Shown here: piece by piece, positions 1-6,432 of the stretch
Layout: each line of letters begins with the position of its first letter
How positions within the stretch are numbered: position 1 is the stretch's first letter
Assembly: GCA_963822295.1 (NCBI GenBank)
Contig: CAWGHD010000002.1
Span: 620,001-684,000, forward strand
Source of the DNA: VRUE01 sp963822295
Lineage (GTDB): Bacteria > Actinomycetota > Thermoleophilia > Solirubrobacterales > 70-9
Direction of reading: 5' to 3'
Length of the DNA stretch: 64,000 bases
Notes under the pieces: generated by a model
Database searches by the model: none
Seen by the model: the letters and a program-made list of their open reading frames with translations, nothing else
What the model was told of the DNA's origin: nothing
Position numbers and translations under genes: made by a program

Positions 1-2
1 TC

Positions 3-1658
3 GACCTGCGCGACCGCACCGGGATCGTCCAGCTCGTCTTCCACCCGGACACCTCGGGTGAGGCTTTCGAGCTCGCCCACAAGCTCCGCGCCGAGGACGT
101 GCTGTCGGCGAGCGGCGCCGTGGTCCGCCGCTCCGATGAGACCGTCAATCCCGACCTGCCGACCGGCGAGTTCGAGCTCAAGGTGGGCGCCGCCGACCTG
201 CTCGCCGACGCCGACACGCCGCCCTTCCAGATCGAGGGCTTCTCCGGCGAGGTGGGCGAGGACGCCCGCCTGCGCCACCGCTACCTCGACCTGCGCCGCG
301 AGGGGATGCGCGAGGCGCTCGAGCTGCGCCACCGGGTGACCGTGGCGATGCGCGAGTTCCTCGACGGGGAGGGCTTCCTCGACGTCGAGACCCCTGTCCT
401 GACCCGCTCGACCCCGGAGGGCGCCCGCGACTTCCTCGTCCCGAGCCGCACCCAGCAGGGCTCCTTCTACGCGCTGCCGCAATCGCCGCAGCTCTTCAAG
501 CAGCTGCTGATGATCGCCGGCCTCGAGCGCTACTACCAGATCGCCCGCTGCTTCCGGGACGAGGACCTGCGCGCCGACCGCCAGCCCGACTTCACGCAGC
601 TCGACATCGAGATGTCCTTCGTCGACGGCGAAGACGTGATCGAGCTCAACGAACGCCTCATTGCCCACGTTTTCGAGCGGGTCGGCGGCCCGCAGGTCGA
701 GCGACCGATGAAGCGCATGTGTTACGACGAGGCGATCGGCCGCTTCGGCACCGACCGTCCCGACACGCGCTTCGGACTCGAGCTCGTCGACCTCGCCGAG
801 CCCCTCGCCGGGACCGAGTTCAAGGTCTTCCGAGGCGTGATCGACGGTGGCGGCGCGGTCCGCGGGATCAACGCCGGCAAGCGCGAGATGCCGCGCTCGG
901 CGCTCGACGGGCTGATCTCCCGTGCCCAGGAGCTCGGCGCCAAGGGCCTGGTCTGGGCATTCCGCGAGGGCGACGGTTGGCGCTCGCCGACCGCCAAGTT
1001 CCTCAGCGCCGATGAGCTCTTGGCGCTCAACGAGCGACTCGCGGCGGAGGAGGGCGACCTGCTGCTCGTCGTCGCCGACAAGCCCAAGGTCGCGAACGCG
1101 GTGCTCGGCCAGCTCCGCCTCGACCTCGCGGCCGAGTTCGACCTGATCCCGGAGGGCAGCGACGACCTGCTCTGGATCGTCGACTGGCCGCTGATGGAGG
1201 AGAACGACGAGGGGGGCTGGGATCCTCTGCACCACCCGTTCACGGCGCCGACCGGAGACTTCGACCCCGAGAGCCCGGGGGGCGCCCGCGCCCACGCCTA
1301 TGACCTGGTCTGGAACGGCCAGGAGATGGGCGGCGGCTCGATCAGGATCAGCGACTCCGAGCTGCAGGGCAAGGTCTTCGCGGCGCTCGGGATCGACGCC
1401 GAGGAGGCCGAGGCGCGCTTCGGCTTCCTGCTCGAGGCCCTGCGCTACGGCGCCCCGCCGCACGGCGGCATCGCCTACGGCCTCGACCGCATCGTCCAGC
1501 GGCTGGCCGGCGCCGACTCGATCCGCGACGTGATCGCATTCCCGAAGACGGCCTCCGGCGCCGACGCCCTGACCGGCGCGCCCGCCCCCGTCGACGAGCC
1601 CCAGCTCCGCGAGGTCGGCCTCCAACTCCGAGCCCAACGCCCGCCCACCAACCAATGA
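3..1658 (+). CDS. aspS: Aspartate-tRNA ligase, 5' end missing
   Basis: Class II aminoacyl-tRNA synthetase that charges tRNA with aspartate (and possibly tRNA-Asn if non-discriminating). The reading frame is open from the first bases of the window, so the start lies upstream; about 551 residues are visible, against roughly 590 in the family, so only the first few dozen (start of the anticodon-binding OB fold) are missing. Motif 2 reads FRDEDLRADRQPDF, and motif 3 contains GIAYGLDRI near the C-terminus. The bacterial GAD insert lies between them. The C-terminus ends in a short variable tail. Highly confident from the diagnostic motifs. Confidence 0.97.
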   Translation, partial: DLRDRTGIVQLVFHPDTSGEAFELAHKLRAEDVLSASGAVVRRSDETVNPDLPTGEFELKVGAADLLADADTPPFQIEGFSGEVGEDARLRHRYLDLRREGMREALELRHRVTVAMREFLDGEGFLDVETPVLTRSTPEGARDFLVPSRTQQGSFYALPQSPQLFKQLLMIAGLERYYQIARCFRDEDLRADRQPDFTQLDIEMSFVDGEDVIELNERLIAHVFERVGGPQVERPMKRMCYDEAIGRFGTDRPDTRFGLELVDLAEPLAGTEFKVFRGVIDGGGAVRGINAGKREMPRSALDGLISRAQELGAKGLVWAFREGDGWRSPTAKFLSADELLALNERLAAEEGDLLLVVADKPKVANAVLGQLRLDLAAEFDLIPEGSDDLLWIVDWPLMEENDEGGWDPLHHPFTAPTGDFDPESPGGARAHAYDLVWNGQEMGGGSIRISDSELQGKVFAALGIDAEEAEARFGFLLEALRYGAPPHGGIAYGLDRIVQRLAGADSIRDVIAFPKTASGADALTGAPAPVDEPQLREVGLQLRAQRPPTNQ

Positions 1659-1692
1659 CACCCCCTTCACAAGTGCGCACTGATACTTCTCC

Positions 1693-1980
1693 ATGAGTTT
1701 CTTCGGTCGCTTTCGTCGCTCCGGCGGGAGGCCCGGCCCCGGCAAGACCCCTGTCCACGTCTCCGACGGCCGCTTCGACCACTGGGAGACGGTTCGCGAG
1801 TTCGCCGACGTGCGCACCGCGAGGGCCTGGCACCAGGCGCTGGTCGAGGCCGGCATCGAGGCGGCGCTGACCGCGGACTGGCCTCTGGACCGCTTCGGCC
1901 ACGGCGAAATCTGGCTCTGCGTGCAGGCCGAGGACTGGAGCGAGGCCGAGCTCCTGCTCGCCAATCTCGACCTCGAATAG
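1693..1980 (+). CDS. Small DUF2007-like hypothetical protein
   Basis: A 95-residue soluble protein starting with ATG 34 bases after aspS. The N-terminal 20 residues are basic and Gly/Arg-rich; the rest alternates predicted beta strands and helices (FADVRTARAWHQALVEAGIE, then a C-terminal helix DWSEAELLLANLD). This layout resembles the DUF2007 'putative signal transducing' fold, which has two beta-alpha-beta units. No catalytic residues or membrane segments are visible. The family assignment rests on pattern only; that it is a real gene is supported by codon use matching aspS. Confidence 0.6.
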   Translation: MSFFGRFRRSGGRPGPGKTPVHVSDGRFDHWETVREFADVRTARAWHQALVEAGIEAALTADWPLDRFGHGEIWLCVQAEDWSEAELLLANLDLE

Positions 1981-2303
1981 GCGCCCGGCGACACCGCCGT
2001 TGGAAGGTTGAAATCACCCCTCGCCACGGCGGCCGCCCGGTGGTACGGTTGAACCGAGGCTCGAGCCCGTACGAGAGCCGTCTCACCGTTTGACCCAACA
2101 CAAACGGCGCGGGAGCCGATCTCTCTCAGTCCTGTGGGATTGCGAGGAGGCGCCCACCCTTCACTTCAAGGGATCAAAGCCAGAGGCGGTACCGGCGGGC
2201 TGGAGCCTCGTTTGCGTTGCGTATCGCGTCTTAGTTTGGGCGCACTGCTCTGACCCTTGGCGCTCCTCCTGCGCGGACGTTCGCGCCAGCCTGGACGGTG
2301 TGC
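1981..2303. other. Intergenic region before the inverted-repeat unit
   Basis: About 320 bases without a convincing gene. A frame runs open through it into the nuclease gene from 2090, but its translation is low in structure and lacks family resemblance, so I start that gene at 2342. A short near-palindrome (CGGTTGAACCG, around 2045) and a GAGGCTCGAGCC stretch occur near 2060. I see no terminator with a T tract and no clear promoter. Confidence 0.5.
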
Positions 2304-2330
2304 CGGCCGAGCCGTCAATTGACCCCCTAT
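2304..2330 (+). repeat. Left arm of perfect 27-bp inverted repeat
   Basis: These 27 bases are the exact reverse complement of 3267-3293. The arm contains the ten-base palindrome GTCAATTGAC (2313-2322) followed by CCCCCTAT. It ends 11 bases before the ATG of the nuclease gene, so it overlaps the region expected to hold its promoter or operator. No obvious target-site duplication flanks the pair. Confidence 0.9.
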
Positions 2331-2341
2331 GGGGGAGCGAA

Positions 2342-3259
2342 ATGCCGCCTCGGCCATGGGACCGGGCGATCGTGCACTTGGCGGAACGGCAACACGGGGT
2401 GGTGGGGCGGGGACAGTTGATTGGGATGGGGATGGGGCGGAGGGCGGTCGATGGCCGACTCGCGCGTGGGTCGCTGCACCGGGTGCATCGAGGGGTGTAC
2501 GCCGTCGGTCGTCGTCGGTTGGACAGGGAGGGACGGTGGATGGCAGCGGTGCTCGCCGGCGGGCCCGGCGCCGTGCTCAGCCATAGGTCTGCCGGGGTGC
2601 TGTGGGGTCTGCTGGCGGCGGGCGCCTGGCCGGTCGAGATCACGCGCCCCGGGGGGTCCCGCGCCAGGCGGCCCGGAATCGTGGCCCACGAGACCCGGCT
2701 CGCCGCCGATGAGGTTGGGACCGAGCTGGGCATCCCCGTCACCTCTCCGTTTCGGACGCTGTTTGACCTCGCCGGGGTTCTCGATAAGCGACAGCTGGAG
2801 CGGGCGACGAACGAGGCGGATGTGCGGCGCCTTCTCGACCGCGTCTCCCTGCCTCAGCTGCTGGAGCGCCATCCGGGACGCCGCGGGGTGGCGAAGCTGC
2901 GCACCCTCCTGGCCAAGCGCGGTCCCGGCGGGATCACCCGAAACGATTTCGAGGAGGCCTTCGTCGCCCTCCTCGACGCGGACGGCCTGCCCCGCCCGCG
3001 CCTCAACGCCGACCTCGCGCTGCGCGGTCGTTTCGTCGAGGTCGACTGCCTCTGGCAGGCGCAGCGGCTCGCGGTCGAGCTCGACAGTCGTGCCGTCCAC
3101 GGAACGTCGCGCGCCTTCGAGGCCGACCGCGAGCGGGATCGGATCCTCCTCGCCGAGGGCTGGCGCCCGATGCGGGTCACCTGGCACCAGCTCCGCGACG
3201 ACCCCCAGGCGATTGTGAGCGACCTCCGCCGCCTGCTCGAAGCTCGAGCCGTCACTTGA
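2342..3259 (+). CDS. AbiEi-type winged-helix / DUF559 (Vsr-like) nuclease protein
   Basis: A 305-residue protein. Residues 8-55 look like the AbiEi_4 winged-helix domain (GVVGRGQL, then RGSLHRVHRGVYAVG), known from type IV antitoxins. The middle matches the AbiEi body. Residues 200-300 form a DUF559/Vsr-like PD-(D/E)XK domain: E204/E205, D235 in FVEVDCLW, E246 and D248 in VELDS, H253, and the conserved end GWRPMRVTWHQL. ATG 2342 was chosen over upstream codons because homologues start there and GGGGGAG precedes it. No toxin partner (AbiEii) is adjacent. The gene sits alone inside a perfect 27-bp inverted repeat, which suggests a self-contained mobile or autoregulated unit. Nuclease activity is inferred, not known. 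Confidence 0.85.
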   Translation: MPPRPWDRAIVHLAERQHGVVGRGQLIGMGMGRRAVDGRLARGSLHRVHRGVYAVGRRRLDREGRWMAAVLAGGPGAVLSHRSAGVLWGLLAAGAWPVEITRPGGSRARRPGIVAHETRLAADEVGTELGIPVTSPFRTLFDLAGVLDKRQLERATNEADVRRLLDRVSLPQLLERHPGRRGVAKLRTLLAKRGPGGITRNDFEEAFVALLDADGLPRPRLNADLALRGRFVEVDCLWQAQRLAVELDSRAVHGTSRAFEADRERDRILLAEGWRPMRVTWHQLRDDPQAIVSDLRRLLEARAVT

Positions 3260-3266
3260 CCGTCAT

Positions 3267-3293
3267 ATAGGGGGTCAATTGACGGCTCGGCCG
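3267..3293 (-). repeat. Right arm of perfect 27-bp inverted repeat
   Basis: Exact reverse complement of 2304-2330, beginning 8 bases after the stop codon of the nuclease gene. Together the arms delimit a 990-bp unit (2304-3293) with almost no spare sequence around the coding region. The iscU-mnmA fusion begins 32 bases beyond, so the arm may also lie in its promoter. Confidence 0.9.
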
Positions 3294-3324
3294 CTTTGGG
3301 GTTGGGACCTCTTACCCTTGGCGT

Positions 3325-4776
3325 ATGGATTTGGAGGCCTTTGAGCACTTCCTGCGCGACGAGACGCGGCGCGGCCCGGCGCCCGCCGGCGCCTTCACGG
3401 GCGCGGCGGGAGGTGCCGCCTGCGGCGATCTCTCGCGGCTCTCACTCGCGGTCGAGGATGGCCGCGTCGCCGCGGCGACCTTCGACGCCGAGGGCTGCGG
3501 GGCGATGCGCGCCGCCACCGCTGCGGCCGCCGAGCTGGTCGAGGGGGAGTCGGTCCTCGACGTCGCCCGGATCGGCATCGACGAGGTCGAAGCCGCGATC
3601 GGCGGCCTCACTCCCGCCAAGCGCCACGCTGCGCAGCTCGCCGCCGACGCGCTCCACCGCGCGCTGGCGAGCGCCGCGGCGTCCTCCGAGCGGCTCGCCG
3701 CCGACCGCCCGGATCGCGTCCTCGTCGCGATGTCCGGCGGCGTCGACAGCGCCGTCGCCGCCCTGCTCGAGCGCGAGCGGGGGGCCGAGGTCGTCGCCGT
3801 CACGCTGAAGCTCTGGGCCGACCCCGAGACCGACGGCGCCAAGGCCTGCTGCTCGCCGGAGGCCGTGCTCGGGGCCCGCGCCGTCGCCCACTCGATCGAC
3901 GTCCCCCACCTCACGCTCGACCTGGAGGAGGAGTTCCGACGCCGCGTGGTCGGCGCCTTCCTCTCCGGCTACGCGGCCGGGGCGACCCCCAACCCCTGCA
4001 TCGTCTGCAACGGCGAGGTGAGGATCGCGGCGATGATCGACCTCGCCGAGCGGATCGGCGCCACCCACCTGGTCACCGGCCACTACGCCCGGATCGTCGA
4101 CGACGGCCACGGGCCGCTGCTCGCCGCGGGCGTCGACGAGGCAAAGGACCAGAGCTACATGCTCGCGGCGCTGCCGCCCGAGTTGCTCGACAGGGTCCGC
4201 TTTCCGCTCACGGAGCTGAGCAAGCCCGAGGTGAGGGAGATCGCTGCCCGCCACGGGCTCTCGATCGCCAGGAAGCCGGAGAGCCAGGACCTCTGCTTCC
4301 TGGCCGGGCAGGGGAAGTCGAAGTTCCTGCGCCGCCACGGCGGCCTGCGCGCGCGTGAGGGCGCGGTCCTGGATCGGTCGGGCCGCACCGTGGGCAGCCA
4401 CCGGGGGCATCACGAGTTCACGGTCGGCCAGCGCCGCGGGATCGGCGTCTCGGCGCCGGAGCCGCTCTACGTCCTCGAGACCGACGCGGACGCGAACACG
4501 GTCACGGTCGGGACCCGCGAGGAGCTGGAGAAGAGGGCGGTCCACCTGCGCGACGCGGTCCTTCACCGCGACGGCGGCCGGGTGGACGGCGCCCGCCTCC
4601 GCTACCACTCGGCGGTCGTCCCCGCCGCGATCGCGGCGACCGCGACCGGCAATCACCCCCTGCTGCAGGTCGAGCTCGGTGAGCCGTTCTTCGGTGCCTC
4701 CCCCGGACAGACCGCGGTGCTGCTCGCCGGCGAGGCGATCGTCGGACACGGCACGCTCACCGGCGAGCCGGCCTAG
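3325..4776 (+). CDS. mnmA: IscU-like domain fused to tRNA 2-thiouridylase MnmA
   Basis: Thiolates U34 of tRNA Lys/Glu/Gln anticodons. Residues 1-115 are an IscU/NifU-type scaffold domain; residues 128-483 are MnmA. In MnmA the PP-loop SGGVDS is at 137-142, one catalytic cysteine is in NPCIVCN and the second in SQDLCFL, and the C-terminal barrel is complete. In the IscU part, C33 (ACGD) and C58 (EGCGA) match two scaffold ligands and H101 is kept, but the third cysteine position is alanine (HAAQLAAD), so a normal Fe-S cluster site is unlikely. Fusion could deliver sulfur, or tether a cysteine desulfurase, to MnmA. Length is about 120 residues more than stand-alone MnmA. Ends 10 bp from the convergent sigma gene. 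Confidence 0.95.
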   Translation: MDLEAFEHFLRDETRRGPAPAGAFTGAAGGAACGDLSRLSLAVEDGRVAAATFDAEGCGAMRAATAAAAELVEGESVLDVARIGIDEVEAAIGGLTPAKRHAAQLAADALHRALASAAASSERLAADRPDRVLVAMSGGVDSAVAALLERERGAEVVAVTLKLWADPETDGAKACCSPEAVLGARAVAHSIDVPHLTLDLEEEFRRRVVGAFLSGYAAGATPNPCIVCNGEVRIAAMIDLAERIGATHLVTGHYARIVDDGHGPLLAAGVDEAKDQSYMLAALPPELLDRVRFPLTELSKPEVREIAARHGLSIARKPESQDLCFLAGQGKSKFLRRHGGLRAREGAVLDRSGRTVGSHRGHHEFTVGQRRGIGVSAPEPLYVLETDADANTVTVGTREELEKRAVHLRDAVLHRDGGRVDGARLRYHSAVVPAAIAATATGNHPLLQVELGEPFFGASPGQTAVLLAGEAIVGHGTLTGEPA

Positions 4777-4786
4777 GCGGCACTCC

Positions 4787-6313
4787 TCAGGGAGCCGGCT
4801 CGTCCGCGGGCGCGCTCGTCGCCGCGTCCGGTTTCGGCTCCCTCGGCGGCGGCGGGGTGTCCGCGTGCCCGTTGTCGGATTTGCCCTGAGCCGGAGGGTG
4901 GGCCGGCTTCGGCGGCGGGCTCGCCTTGCCGTTCCCCGCTTTCGGTGTCGCATCCCCCGGCGGATTGCCGCCGGCCTGAGAGCCTCCCTTCGAGCCACCG
5001 GAATTCCCCTTGGCGCCGCCCGAATTGCCCTTGCCGCCGGAGCCGGCGCTCGACTTCGGCCCCCGGCCCGACTTGGCCTTGCCCTTTTCGTTCGCGCCTT
5101 TGCCGTTGGCCGCGGAAGTTTTCTGGCCGTGCCCCCGACCCGTGCCCTGCCCGTTCGCGCCCGCCGGGCCATGCGGACCGCCGGCCTGTGGGCCTCCGGG
5201 CTGCCCGGATCCGGGCTGAGAGCCAGCTTTCCCGGGACCCTCGCCTCCGGGCCCGGGCGACGCCGCGCCGCGGCCCGCCTCGCCTCCGCGGGCCTGATCG
5301 CCCTGCGAGCCGCCCACCGAGTTCTGTCCCGCGGCGCCGGAGGGCTGCCCGCCGTCCACGCCCGCCGGCGCCTCGCGCGTGGTGGTCTGCTCGCCGCGCC
5401 CCGGCAGCGGCGTCTCGACGAGGCCGGCCCGATCCGCGGCCCCCAGGCCGACGCCCGCGACCGCCACCGTGGCCACCGACTTGGTCAGCAAGGACGCCGA
5501 CGCGATCTTGCCCGCGACGCCGACGCCGGTGGCGCCCGCTCCGGCTCCGGCGGCGGCACCGGCGGCGCTCGCCCCCGCGGCGCCGAGGACGGCCTGAAGC
5601 ACCCCGGCCGCGGCGGCGGCCGGCAGCGGGGCGATCACCGCGAGGTCGCGCCGCCGGCTGGAGATCGCCTCGCGGAACGCCCTGCAATCGGCGCATGAGC
5701 GGAGATGGGCGCGGAGGTCGCGCCGCCGCATCGTCCTGCCGTCGGCGTCCGAGATCTCGCGCATCGCCTCCTCGCAGGTCATCTCACGACCCCCTTCCAT
5801 CTCGCGCAGCCCGAGCCGGGCCTCGTAGAGCGCCTGGCGCGCCGCCGCGGGCGAGGTCTCGAGCGCCGCGCCGATCCCGTCGAAGTCGAGCCCACCCAGC
5901 TCCCGCATGACCAGGGCCGCCCGCTGGCGCTCCGGGAGCTCGGCGAGGTCCGCGAGCAGCCCCCGCAGCCGCTCCCTGGTCTCCACCGTCGCCGCGGTCC
6001 CCTCGGACCCGGCGGCGAGCCCCTCGTCGAGCTCCGTCGTCTCCCGCCGCCGCCGGATCAATTCGATCGACTCGTTGCGGGCGATCCGGTACAGCCAGGG
6101 CTTCAACTTCACCTTCCGCTGCTCGCCCGGAAGCGCGCGCAGGGCCTTGACCATCGTGTTCTGGAGCGCGTCCTGGGCATCCTGCGGGTTGCCGACGATC
6201 GCAAGGCTGAAGCGATAGAGGTCCGCCTGGAAGCGCTCGTAGATGGCCGCGAACGCCTTCTGGTCCCCCTTTGCGGCGCGCCGGGCGAGCCGGTCGTCGC
6301 CCGCGTCGCTCAT
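4787..6313 (-). CDS. ECF sigma factor fused to zinc-finger, hydrophobic segment and Gly-rich tail
   Basis: A 508-residue protein. Residues 10-90 are sigma region 2 (DAQDALQNTMVKAL, WLYRIARNESIELIRRRR); 112-172 are region 4 (LPERQRAALVMRELGGLDFDGIG). A zf-HC2-like anti-sigma module follows, with C180, H203, C207 and C210 (HLRSCADC). Residues 226-292 are Ala/Gly-rich and hydrophobic, long enough for one or two membrane spans. The last 200 residues are a Gly/Ser/Lys/Pro-rich tail with no fold visible. Normally the zinc anti-sigma factor is a separate protein; here both functions share one chain, as in ECF groups with C-terminal extensions. Likely a membrane-tethered, envelope-responsive regulator. 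No separate anti-sigma gene is nearby. Divergent from alaS (119-bp gap). Confidence 0.88.
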   Translation of the reverse strand: MSDAGDDRLARRAAKGDQKAFAAIYERFQADLYRFSLAIVGNPQDAQDALQNTMVKALRALPGEQRKVKLKPWLYRIARNESIELIRRRRETTELDEGLAAGSEGTAATVETRERLRGLLADLAELPERQRAALVMRELGGLDFDGIGAALETSPAAARQALYEARLGLREMEGGREMTCEEAMREISDADGRTMRRRDLRAHLRSCADCRAFREAISSRRRDLAVIAPLPAAAAAGVLQAVLGAAGASAAGAAAGAGAGATGVGVAGKIASASLLTKSVATVAVAGVGLGAADRAGLVETPLPGRGEQTTTREAPAGVDGGQPSGAAGQNSVGGSQGDQARGGEAGRGAASPGPGGEGPGKAGSQPGSGQPGGPQAGGPHGPAGANGQGTGRGHGQKTSAANGKGANEKGKAKSGRGPKSSAGSGGKGNSGGAKGNSGGSKGGSQAGGNPPGDATPKAGNGKASPPPKPAHPPAQGKSDNGHADTPPPPREPKPDAATSAPADEPAP

Positions 6314-6432
6314 CTTCGTTTCGTCTCGGCATCCGGAAGCATCCCGTCAAGGTTAGGGTGGGATTCGTCCCAGCTACAACGGCGAAAGCCCCGCGGTGTC
6401 AGCGCCTTCCCTTCGCTTAGGCTCCCAGACCC

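Noticed and set aside
2090..2341. N-terminal extension of the DUF559 protein from 2090
   Set aside because: The extra 84 residues show no domain and cross the left inverted-repeat arm; the ATG at 2342 matches the usual family start.
2342..3259. Type IV toxin-antitoxin pair
   Set aside because: Only the AbiEi-like N-terminal resemblance exists; there is no AbiEii nucleotidyltransferase next to it and the C-terminus is a nuclease fold.
3442..5172. 576-codon open frame antisense to mnmA
   Set aside because: The opposite frame encodes MnmA with all catalytic motifs; this one is Arg/Gly-rich noise.
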